Shown here: positions 45,626 to 56,667 of the stretch, one piece after another
How positions within the stretch are numbered: position 1 is the stretch's first letter
How the letters are laid out: each line of letters opens with the position of its first letter
Source: Artocarpus heterophyllus
Lineage: Eukaryota > Streptophyta > Magnoliopsida > Rosales > Moraceae
Direction: 5' to 3'
Length of the DNA: 64,000 bases
Assembly: GCA_025403435.1 (NCBI GenBank)
Contig: CM046333.1
Location: forward strand, 37,159,521-37,223,520
Translations under genes and position numbers: made by a program
Notes under the pieces: generated by a model
Database searches by the model: none
Seen by the model: the letters and a program-made list of their open reading frames with translations, nothing else
Told to the model about the DNA's origin: nothing

Positions 45626-47978
45626 TGTGACACCCGTTATTCTCCTAACGGGTATTGAGGTAATTAAATTAATTTTTAGTGTATAAAAAAAATTGCTTCA
45701 TTTAAATTTATTTTATAATATTTATTTTTATCTATTTTTAAATTTTCTAAAATTCTCCTATATTTATTTAGTATGATTACTAAAAAGCCTTAGAACTTCT
45801 AATAAATCTCAAAAATGTCATATTGGCATTATGTGTGTTAAAGTCTTTAGATGAGACATAAGGATATCTTTTCCAACTACTCTTGACCCTCATTTTCTTT
45901 ATTTCCTCCGTGACATGCTTCAACATGTCTCCTCTATAATTGTTTCCATCACTTCTCTTCAAAGACTTCATCTTTTCTTCCTTTCTCTTCCACGGTTCCC
46001 ACACTCTTCTTCTCATTTCTTTGCTGAAGCAAAATACTTAGAGAACTTCTTCAAGGCAGCCATAAAAATCAGCCACCATCACCTCCATTTGAGCAAGAAT
46101 TTCAGTCATACCGAAGTAAAGGAACCTGTTTTGAAGCCATTTTAAGCTTCCAACTAACCATAATCCGAGGTTAGAATCTTATGAACAAATTTAGTCTTTC
46201 ATTTATAAATTTTCTTTTATACTAAAGGATTATTCAAATTTGCGTTCTTAAACCTAAGTATATGTTTGTTGCTATTTTGGAGCATATGTATGAAGTCTAA
46301 GTGTATATGCCCTAGACAGAAAATTTATATTGTTAAACTTTGTAATACCCCTATGAGCAGTGGTTATTTCTTGAAATTCTAAGATTAAATTAAAATGAAT
46401 TTTATGAATTGGTTTGCATATTTGAAAAGTAGCATCCTAGGCTTTCTAACGAGCTATCATAAACCTAAATCGGAGTTGTATTTTATTTTCTAAGAATTAT
46501 TCAATTTTTGTATTGGAAACTAGTAAATCTGCCAGTTTGTTATGGTATACCAGCTGCTAACCTGAACCAAGAACCCATCTTTGCTCACCACCTAATTCTT
46601 TAATGTCTTGCAACCTTTCCAATATTATCCTAAGTGATTGATGAATCTTATTAGGGACTAAAACATATAGATTACTTGTTCACATTTTATATTGTGTTAA
46701 GACAAAAATTGTTTACTGTGGTATTCAAAAGAGATTTATATAAAAGCTTTAATGGCATACTAGTAAGATAGGTTTAGACATGATTTATTTATGAATGTAG
46801 TTGTATGTTGTGCTTTAGTTTTAATTGTCCTTATGCACGCCTTAGGATCAAGGGAGTATGGAGCTAACGTTAATTGATTCCAGGATTAAGAGACTGTTGA
46901 TAAGCTTAAAAGGTAGGGATTCTATTACTCATCTTTTGTGAGGTTTTTATAGAATTAAAATTGATTGTTTTGCCGCAATATATATATATCTATGTTGAAC
47001 TGATATTATATGATTATCACATATGAAACTATGACATGGACTCGTCTTGTATTGTACGGCGAGGAACATAATGAATTGACACATGTTATAAATTGAGAAG
47101 CATGGTTAGGAAAACTAACTCTATTGATAATGATTCAATATAGAGAAATTGTGAGACATGAAGAGGGCGACGGTTACGTCCTTGGGCATGAATACCCTAA
47201 AAGGTAAAATAGGGGGAAGGCGATGACGCTTCCTTGGGTTGAAAGTCCCAGAACACACTGTACAGGAATCGATTTGGTGAGGACTCGGGGCTTGATGTCC
47301 CCTCACCGGAACACCCTTGGAATGTTTATAGGGTGATCAAGTGCGCCCATTTGGGTTTCGATGAGTTGAGTGATACTCAATTTAACATGGATACCTAGGA
47401 ACAATGATGATTGGTAATATTTGTATAAATGTGTAATTATGACACTTGGTAATGATTAACTACGGTATCCATAAGATGTGATCATAATAAACCTCATAAT
47501 CTGAAATATGATGTGACTTACTAACCATGCAGATTTTAATGTGGTAATGATAGAGGTGAGTAATGGCTTTCTCTACTGAGCATAGTGTCGCTCATTCCCT
47601 TATGTTTATATCTTTTCAGGACTCACTAAGTGTGAGGTGGCTACGAGAAATATAGTTGAGGAAGTGATGTAACTATATTACATTGGGACTGCTTCAATCG
47701 TTGAGAATGTTCTTCATGATAATGTAAGCATCAATTGTTACTTTCTGTGACTGTATTATAATGTGTTGAGGGTTAAAATGATGATGACAACAGTTTATAT
47801 TATTAAATTTAAGGTGCTACATTAAAACTGTGGTTTATTTGTCGTTTATATTTTTATTTTTGAGTTGAGAGTTTTCATTTAAGTCCCGGGCAAATTTTAA
47901 TCTTTAAGGTTTTACTTTTATTATTTATTTTTATTTTATCTCATTAAAAACTGTTAACCCCCATATAGGGGCGTTACA
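45626..47978 (+). repeat. 3' LTR of the LOG-carrying element
   Basis: 2353 bp. It appears to differ from the 5' LTR only by one extra TA in a (TA)n run near 46979-46988. It is followed by the ATTGT duplication at 47979-47983. Confidence 0.93.
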
Positions 47979-47983
47979 ATTGT

Positions 47984-50900
47984 ATAGAAATATGAAAAAT
48001 TATATAATATTAGAATAATACAATGTAAGAAATTACACTAATAAAGTTATGCAGTATGGAAGTTATACTGTATAAAGTTAAGTATGGAAATTACACTATA
48101 TAAAGGAATACAGTATAGTAATTAGACTGTATAAAGTTAAACAAAATAGGAATTATACAGTGTCGAGGATATGGTTGAGTAAGGAATACTGTATAATTTA
48201 TAATAGTATAGAAAAGTGTACCAGTAGTTTAGGAAAAATACTGTCAGTGTAAATTTGGACTACTAAAATGATGACATGGGACCCACGAGACACCCAAAAG
48301 AAAGAAATTAAGCCACATCCTCCCCTTAGTGTATTTGGTTTTCACCGTGCAAATGGAACCAAATTTTTGCCACGAAAATGTTTAAGTGATAACTAATGTA
48401 GGTGAGTCATGAAAGTTGGAAAAAGACATTTTGGTCTCCAACATTTTTCATGGACACATGAGAAAAACAACCTCCAAAATTTAAAGCAAAAACCGGCCCC
48501 TTTCCTCTTGTTTCTCTCAATTATTTTTTCAAAATCTTAACCTCTAATCAAACTTTAAATCAAGTTCAAGTGATGATGATCAAGGATTGGTCACTCTTGG
48601 AGGTAAAATCCAAACTTTTCCTATAGGTTTTTAGTGTTTTTCCATATGTTTTTTTTTTTAATGAAGTTTGTTATGGTTTATATCAAGAAGGAATATTAAG
48701 GTTTAGGCTTCCCAAAGAAAAGGATTCAAAGCTTGGGTAAATTCTAAACCGTAAAACTTGATTAAGCTTATGCATATTAAGTGTTTAATATATAATTTAT
48801 GAAAAGAATGGACTATGGCATGTAATTTAAACATTATGGTATGTGTAGTTTGGATATTGTATTGATAGTAATGGGATTGAAGGATTGAAAATGAAGGTTT
48901 TAAGTACAAATGAAAAAGGTTTGTTAAACTTTATCAAAATGCAAGTTTAACTAGTTTTTAAAAAATTAAATGTTTGAGGCTTTTGGAGGCCGAATTAATT
49001 TCTAGAATCAACGTGAGATTTACTAGAAACATTGACCCAGACAACTTTCATGAAGAAATCCTGCTCGAATTCTGATTGGAGCAAGCTGAAAAATATTGAT
49101 TTTAGTTCTGCCTTTTCAAGAAGGTCATGAAGATGAATGAATTTGAGAAATATTAAAACATAAAAGTTATAGATCTCATTGAAACGATTAGAATTTGTAA
49201 ATGGTTTGTGAAAATTCTATGCTAATTTTAAGTTATGAATTTTACGAGATTTTAAGTGCAAAATTTCATAAAAAGAAAAACATCTTGAAATGATTTGTTT
49301 TTGACCAATGAGCTTTTAAAAGCTTTAATCCTTGCGAAAAACTGAACATTTTGGTAGAAAGCAGTTGTCTTTGGTCCCGAGGCCAAAAAAGTAAAGATTT
49401 TGTATTTTAGGCCAAAACCGTAATACTATGTGAAAGTAAATTTTCACTGAAGAGTGTTAGTTTTCTGTACTTCTATGGGAAATGAGTAACTATAGACGTT
49501 AAGCTTAAAAGAATTTAAAGCTTTTATTAAGCAAAGCATGAAAAAGTACGTTAAGGGTGTAACCGCCAAGATTTTTGAATTATCGGTCAAAAATATAAAG
49601 TTTTGATGAAATAGATTTTTACAAAAAGAAAACTAATGTTTGGCTTTTCATTAAGCTATGAGAAGCAAGAAAATATAAGTTTTGTTTTAGAATGGGTTTC
49701 AAAAATTTTCTAAGACCCGTTAAGGGCAAAATGATCAACTTTTGTAAAAAGACCAAAACAGACTTGAAATGCCTAATTTAGGAAAAGGTCCCTTAGCGGG
49801 AATTTTCGACAACCTATAAGTGATAGACTGGTAAAGTGCAAATAAGAAATTTAGTAAAGTTACGAAGTTTACAAAAAAACCATAAAGGTAAAATCGTCAA
49901 TTTTAAAGAAATCCCTAAAATGGACCCAAGCTTTTCGAATTAGCGAAACGCCTTTAGATGTAAAATGTGTCATAATACGTCAAGTAATAAAACCGTCAAG
50001 TAAGATGAGAATTTAACTAAGGGACACTCAAGTTAAGTAGAGGAAAAGTAAACTAATAAGGAATGAAAGGTTAACGTTTAAGTTATATTATCAATCAAGT
50101 AGATTGATAATAAGAAAGTTTAGTTAATAGTTAGGTGTAGTTTGATATGACACAAAAGCCAACTAATAAAAGGAAAAAAGAATGAAACGGGAACACTAGA
50201 GCCAAGTCTAGGTAAGTTTCTAACCTCACCTATAGCAAGAAAAAAATGAATTTCAAATGCTTTGAATATGTTTTATGTTGGCATTTATTATGCATAAAGT
50301 TTTAAAAATCAAGTCAAGACTTACAATTTATTTACGGATGTAATGTTTAAAGTATGTTTGCATTTATTATGTATAATGTTTTAAAGATCAAGTCATGTTT
50401 TGCAACATGTTTGCATTTGCTATGTTAATGTTTAAATGCTAAGTTATAGCATTTGATATGCTCACTAAAGTTCACAAGTAGGAAAATCAAAGATAATAAT
50501 TAAAGTGTCGTACCAGCCTCATTGATGTGAGGTATACAAGTTACGTTAAAATTATTTACTATTTACTCGTTGTTCGATGGGCTTAAGTCTTCCACAAGGG
50601 AAGCATTATGCTTATGATCTCATGATTGATGATGTTGGTACAAACACCTATGCCTTCAAGATAAAGGAAAAGTAAGAACGATAATAAGAAGTTTAAGTAT
50701 GGTAAGAATGATAATAAGAAGCTCATAATTGGAAGTTTATAATTGAGCATAAATGGAATCATGCATTATGATATTGCTTGCATTCCTTTTAAGTAATGTT
50801 TTTAAGAGAACGTTTTATGAAAAACGTTTAAGAGAACGTTTTATGAAAAACGTTTAAGAGAACGTTTTACAAGAAAGTTTTTTAAAGAATGTTTTAATGT

Positions 50901-51230
50901 TTTGTGAGATAATGTTTGAATTTACTGAGTGTAAGCTCATCACAAGTTCCTTCATGCTGTAGGTAGTCCTATTGAAAACTAGTAAAACTGGTAAAAGAGC
51001 TTAGTGCTTCGATGACAAATACAAAAGTTGGGTATAGACACCACTACGGTAGTTTTTTGCTACAGAAAGTAAAAGTTTTCCCCTGATTTCAAAAGAGGTT
51101 TAAATAGTTTTATGAAAGTAAATGTTTCTTAATGAATTTAAGAAATGTTTTGAATGATATTAAAGTCAAGTGCTGAGCTATGTCTCAACTTCGATTGCAA
51201 TGGAAGTCGCAACAGTTTTTAAGTATACGT
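47984..51230 (+). repeat. Old LTR-like repeat, second copy, part after the insertion
   Basis: The continuation of 38774-39040. Landmarks shared with 35993-38773 include GGACTATGGCATG (48805), the segment near ATTCTAAACC (48739), and AAGTGTCGTACCAGCC (50503). It has no coding capacity. The right boundary is uncertain. Confidence 0.48.
50799..50873. repeat. Short tandem repeat, 26-bp unit, about three copies
   Basis: AAGAGAACGTTTTATGAAAA followed by ACGTTT is repeated almost exactly, the third copy ending in ACAAG. Confidence 0.8.
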
Positions 51231-51648
51231 AAAAAAAAAATTTACCCAATATTTTTCTTACTAATTAAGTAAAATTACGTTTAAGAAATGATGTTTATGT
51301 AAGTTAAATGACGGCTTGAAAAGGCAAGACATTATAGTTCCACTATTAAATAAGTATTTTTGAGATATGTTATTTTGACAAAAAATGTTTTGGTTTAAAT
51401 GTGATATATAATATGTTAAACAAATGTTGTAAATATTTTTGCTAAGAATGTATATATGAAAAAAAAATGTTTAAATATTCAACTTTTTTTTTTAAAATAA
51501 TAATTTCTCATTTTCATGACTAACTAAGAAAGCTTAAAATTAAGTAAAAAAGATTAAGAAATGACTTAAGCAGTTAGGTCATCACAAGGAAATGAGGTAA
51601 TCTCAGGCATTAAGGTGGCTTTACACTGTGTGGTCAGGTGGCGTAGAG
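51231..51648. other. AT-rich DNA, nothing recognised
   Basis: No ORF or clear repeat structure. It may be the eroded edge of the preceding LTR-like repeat. Confidence 0.35.
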
Positions 51649-53024
51649 TGATAAGTTAGTTTTAGGCTAATTAATTAGATGATTCTCAATTAATATTTTT
51701 GTTAGTTTTGAGCAATTTATAAGGATTTGATAGTGTTCTGTGTTTTTTTGTAGGCTTTGAGGAAAAAGGACGCACGATAGCAAAGTGCAGGGCAAACCGG
51801 ACAGAAAATAAGCAAAATTAGACTCGGGATGAAAATAGAGCCTAGACGCCAGCTTATGGTTGCCTAGGCACTCTTACAGATGAAGTTCCATACAAAAACC
51901 TGAGAGCAAAGCACCTAGGTGCCATAACTTGGGCGCCTATTATGGCGCCTAGGAGCCATTCTATGAAGAAGGTTAAACAATACTGCAGCGCCTAGGCGTC
52001 ACAATCCTGACGCCTAGGCGCCAGTTCGAGAAGTTCTATATGGGCCTGTATAGCACCTAGGCACTACAATCCTGGCGCCTAGATGTCATTACAAGGCCTA
52101 GGCGCTAAAAAATCGAGCCTAGCTTATAAATAGAACATTATGAAGGGTTGAAGCATGAATTTTTACATAAAGAAACTGTAGAAAAGAAGGGAGAGAACTC
52201 ACTGCTTGGAGGAGAAGAACAGTGCAGCCCGAAAAGGGAGTCCATCTTCACATCCAAACATACAGTTCTTTCCTTCTACTCCTCATGTTTAAGACATTGT
52301 TTAGGATGATTTTTAGTTTTATTATGAACTAATTTTCTTTATTCTAGGGCTATGATGTAGCCGGATTATGAATGTTTACTTTCATTTAATTTAATTCAAT
52401 TTAATGTTTATTCATTATCTATGTTGAGTATTTAATCTAATCTTAATGCTTGTAAAAGTATGCGCACCTTTTGCATAATTTGTGATTTAATTTGAGGCTG
52501 AGAAGCGATAATTAAATTAGACTATATTGAATGCCATGAGATCATCATAAGATAGAGATATCTATGAGACTTGTGTAACATTATGAATTTTTTGTTCTCA
52601 ATGAATCTTGAAAGTTTAGAGTTTCCACAAAGATGTAGGGAATTTGCTAACTGGGATAAATCATTAATGCTTGAGAAGGATTAATGACTACCTAAGAGAA
52701 ATTCGTTATCGACATAGGAATAAATATCAATTGATTAAATTAGATAAAGTACATAGGATTAATCCGGTGAGTCAAAAACCCTAGAAATCTTAATATATTG
52801 AAATCTCATTTGTTAGAGTTGCAATTGCTCAATTTTCATTCATTTAGTTTGTCTTACTTTTACCATTTTATCATTCCATTGTTTCCTATATCTCAGTTGT
52901 TGAAATAGAATTAAAGTTAGAGTAATTTGGTACTTAGTGATAATTAGTCCTCAAAGGAACGATCTCTACTCTCACTTTATTACTTGTTAATGACACGTGC
53001 ACTTGCATTAGAAAATACACAACA
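51649..53024 (+). mobile_element. Probable solo LTR of a Tat-type gypsy element
   Basis: It starts TGATAAGTTAGTTTTAGG and ends in TAGAAAATACACAACA after GACACGTGCACTTGC, an ending I associate with Tat/Retand-type LTRs. Flanking bases are TAGAG and TGGAG, a possible target duplication with one mismatch. No internal coding region lies on either side. The middle includes a palindrome-rich block (51845-52112). Confidence 0.55.
51845..52112. repeat. Cluster of GGCGCCTAGG-type palindromes
   Basis: About ten variants of CGCCTAGGCG or GCACCTAGGTGC occur in 270 bp at irregular spacing, alternating with AT-rich or unique sequence. Irregular units and no constant repeat length exclude a CRISPR array. 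Confidence 0.7.
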
Positions 53025-56000
53025 TGGAGGCTAGTGGAATTTTTGTATCGACGAGGTAAGGTTAAGGGTGACGTGGCCGATTGTGGCAGATTCAGAGGTT
53101 GATGTAACCATGGATGGTCATGGGTGTACGGTCTATGTGGGGGTTAAGGGTGTCGAGGCAGGGGTGAACTTTGGCGTGTCGAAACAAGGGAAAGCTAGTG
53201 GAGTTTTTAAATCTGGCCAGGGTCAGAAGCAAAAGGAATCAGAAAGCTAAAGTTGTCGTTAGTGGAGCTCTTTGAGTTGATTGGCCTTGTGGCTCCGAAT
53301 GTGAGACCGGGGTTGATTAAGTCGGGTGTTAGAGGGTGGAATTGTCAAGTTTTGGCCAGACTATAGATCGCCAGGAGCAGGATAGATGGTGGAGGCAGTA
53401 GACTTTCTTTTTCAGGATGTTATCTCCATTTTTTAAGTTTTTGTTTTTTATTTTTAATATGTAATAAAGGAGGTGATCTTCCCCCTCTTGTCTCTAGTTG
53501 TATTTCACGCCCAATGATTAGCAGCATTATATGAGCTGATTGGCGCCTAGATCTGTATCTAGGCAGGGTTATATGCGCCCTCACTGAGATATATTTGATT
53601 TTGATCGATTGGTCTGGTTCATCAACAGTAGTGATTTTTTGTAACAAGCCGTTGATGAGCTCTATTATAGATGTTTAGTGGCCTTTCTCCACTGTGTCTC
53701 GATGCCGTCTTTTAGTAAGTGGGCAGTCATATTCAACTTTGTCTAGTATTTCTAGTTTCAAGTATAATGAAGTTCCATTCACGCCGAAAAAAATATTAGA
53801 TAAAAAAATGATACTACAAATGATCGACTATTATATTACTCGATTGCAATTAAAGAAAAGTTATTGTTTTGTCGATATTGGATAAATTAGTAGTGACCTC
53901 CAATATTGCTTAATCAGACAACAAATAGGTGACTCTAAGCACGCTAGTGCCTTTGCATATTTTTATGCCATGTTTACTTGCCATGAACAAAGAAAATAAA
54001 AAAGAGAGAATTTTTATTCTTATTATTTACGTACAAAAGCATAATTTTAATTCGATGGAGCCCAAATAAAATAGGGAGAAAAAAGAAAGTCTACTGAAAA
54101 ATAAACCACAAAATACTTGTTGAACCTTGTCAATTCGGATCATGGTTAATCTGTAATTTAGGTCCATATAGTTCATAATTAATGTTAGATTTTTTTTCTT
54201 TTTTTTTTGACACATAATTAGTGTTCATATTTCCTTGATCTGAGATATATTATCCATTTTCAAAAAAATAAAAAAATAAACCACAAAATTACTTTCTTAG
54301 TGTTACTGACTAATAATTTATATACTCAATGATGTTAATGATAAGTTTGAGGGAAGGATTCCTCATACTAAAAAAAGAAGTTGAAATTATTTTAATTTCA
54401 CTTTCTAATAAATAAATTAACACTAAAATACAACCCATTACGATTTAAGTGAAGTTGTTCTTAAAGCCTAAAAGCTTTTATGATAGTACGTTTAAACCCC
54501 ATTCCTTTTTTGCAAAGAAAAACCCCTTTTTTTTCAGAGCTTAGTTATTGTGAGTTTGGCCAGGGGAGTTTTTATAGTTATGATTAAGAAGAATGCAGAA
54601 TTTTATGATAGGATAGAAAAATGTCAAATTTTCATTGTTATGTTTGGTATAAGTAAGTGAAAATATGTAAATAAAATAAAATGAAAATAATGGAAAAGAA
54701 AATAATTTTCTTTTTTGTTGATTGGTACAAGGGAGAAAAATAAATTAATGTAGAATAGCCATTTTACTTGTTTAAAATATTTAGTCTTACTCTAATAATT
54801 TCTCACTCTATTTTCTTTTCCTTGCTCTTTTCTCTCCTCCCCAACAAATCAGTTTTCCAATTTCTCTCCCAAAATCTCTTTACCTTCTTTCTTTCTTTCA
54901 CTTTTCTTGCCTACCAAACATAATATTTGGTCACGTTAACTTGCCACACTAATATAATTTCAAAAAAAATAACAGGGACACTAACTCTAATCTCAACTGT
55001 ATATCAACTTTTATGCCATCATATTTTATTTGTAGGTATTTAAAAGATTGTCATATCAATAGATCGTATAGCTAATGAATTAATGATAGCATAAAAATTA
55101 ATTCAAAAATTGATATTAAAGTTGGTATCTCTAACATTACTCCATATTTTATAACGAGTTTTAATTTTCAAACCTTTTTTTAATACTTTACCCCATATAA
55201 TTTTCCAACAAAGACATTAAAGGTTTAAAAAATATATATACAAGTAAGGAGTTTCAAACTTGCTGAATCACATTGACGTCTGAATCTTCCTCTAATATGC
55301 TGGTGTTGATCTCTGGAAACTTTCAACAATCAAACCTTTAATTGTCTTGGCCACACCCACATGCCCTTTTCCTAGGCAGGAGCAATGCAGCGGCTAGCAA
55401 TCAATGACTCTTTCGGCGGTATCACTTTGACCCTTTTTTGTTCTTCTTTAACAATTTTTGCAATTTGCATTGCTGGTCTACCCATCATATCAAAGATAAG
55501 AAAAATGAGAGAAACGAAAAAAAAAAAAATTCAAACTTGCTTCTAGATTTCAAGCTTAAAAAAAAAAAAAGAAAAAGAAAAAAAAGTTTATAGATTCCAC
55601 TTGCTCTGCTCCCTGGTGTTAGTTAAGCCGTAGTAGCTGAAGATTCTAATCCTTATCCTTTTCTTCTTTCTCTAAGCCCATCATTATTTTATTTGTTTCT
55701 ATAATTTTTTTGCCAACAAAATTTTACATCAAAATTAGAAAAAAAAAATTCCCCCCCAAAAAAAAAAGCACTAAAATTTTTACACAAAATATTATGAATA
55801 TTTATCTTGGATATACTTCCAACTAGTTCAGTAAATAGTAGGAGTCTTGTGAGGGAGTTAATGAGATTAATTCTTTTTTCCCCTAAATATTTGATTTTTT
55901 TATATTTAAAATTTATTTATTCTTAGAAAATGCAAATATTGATACTCACAAATTTGCAAACAAGATGTCAAATTGAGCCATTTTTTAACTCTTAAGCCGG

Positions 56001-56310
56001 ATGGAGCCAAGTCAAACTTAGAGCCATCTACGAAGGCTAAAAATACATATACTATTATTATACTAATACCTTTCCTTTTTTTTTTTTCCTTTTATTTACA
56101 CGGACAAAACATAATACCATTTCCACACCGTGTTTGCACTAATTAAACAAGTCATAAACTAAGCATCATAAAAGGTCAATTTGCAACTTACAACAACTAC
56201 ATATACAACCAAAAGCCTCACAAAGTTGGTTCATAAGTGTAAGAACATCACAAAGTTTGTCACACAAAGAAAGGAAAAAAAAAAAAAAAGGCTTTGCTCT
56301 TTCTTCAGCA
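53025..56310. other. Intergenic DNA, no gene recognised
   Basis: The stretch 53025-53700 is GC-richer. The ORF at 53068-53250, Gly- and Val-rich, has no recognisable domain and could be a retroelement or LINE remnant. From 53760 onward it is AT-rich with poly-A runs (55520-55570, 55740-55765). The last 100 bases are probably the leader of the small gene at 56311. Confidence 0.35.
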
Positions 56311-56667
56311 ATGGGGATCAAAGAATGGTGCAATTCTTCCTCAGGTGATCAGAGAACCATCATATTGGGAGAGGGCTACAACAAGGGAGAAAGAAGCTAT
56401 GACGTGTCGCAACGTGGTTGGCTGTCGTTTTGGCGGAAAATCAAGATCATGGAGAACAAAAAGAAGAAGAAGACGATGATGATGAAGAGCAAATTATATT
56501 CAAGCACTTGTGTGAGATTTCAGCCTTCATATGATCCCACCACATATTCCAAGAATTTTGATCAAGAAATGGGGTGTGAAGAGCCTGATTATCTCTCTCG
56601 CTCTTTCTCAGCTCGTTTTGCTGATCCTTCTAGGATTTTCCCTAAAAATATTGTGCTGTTGGATTGA
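56311..56667 (+). CDS. Small conserved plant protein of unknown function (118 aa)
   Basis: A single-exon ORF from ATG 56311 (MGIKEWCNSSSG). An open extension upstream has no ATG. The middle has WLSFWRKIKI and a Lys-rich stretch, a possible nuclear or membrane-binding patch. The C-terminal third, with YDPTTYSKNFDQ and LSRSFSARFADPSRIF, is a pattern I associate with a family of short plant proteins of similar length, without a known function. The family link is from memory. AATAAA-like signals lie just after the stop (56672). There are no membrane segments or signal peptide. Confidence 0.78.
   Translation: MGIKEWCNSSSGDQRTIILGEGYNKGERSYDVSQRGWLSFWRKIKIMENKKKKKTMMMKSKLYSSTCVRFQPSYDPTTYSKNFDQEMGCEEPDYLSRSFSARFADPSRIFPKNIVLLD

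Larger units (their letters stand above)
39041..47978 (+). mobile_element. Young non-autonomous LTR retrotransposon carrying a LOG-like gene and a Cys-rich ORF
   Basis: The LTRs are 39041-41391 and 45626-47978, apparently identical apart from one TA dinucleotide, with a perfect ATTGT target duplication. The primer site TGGTATCAGAGCC is at 41399. The polypurine tract AAGGGGGGTAGAGC is at 45612-45625, preceded by an AATTTCG-AGGACGAAATTT palindrome (45588-45607) that is typical of Del/Tekay-type gypsy chromoviruses. The 4234-bp interior holds no gag, protease, reverse transcriptase, RNase H or integrase. It has a 1.46-kb leader, a 173-residue Cys-rich ORF, a 643-bp spacer, a 216-residue LOG-like ORF and a 960-bp trailer. 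It must be copied by proteins from an autonomous relative. It is inserted in an older LTR-like repeat. Confidence 0.92.

Noticed and set aside
51845..52112. CRISPR array
   Set aside because: Repeats are short palindromes of varying sequence and spacing in plant nuclear DNA.
53068..53250. 60-codon Gly/Val-rich ORF
   Set aside because: Could be a LINE or other retroelement remnant, but no motif was found to support a call.
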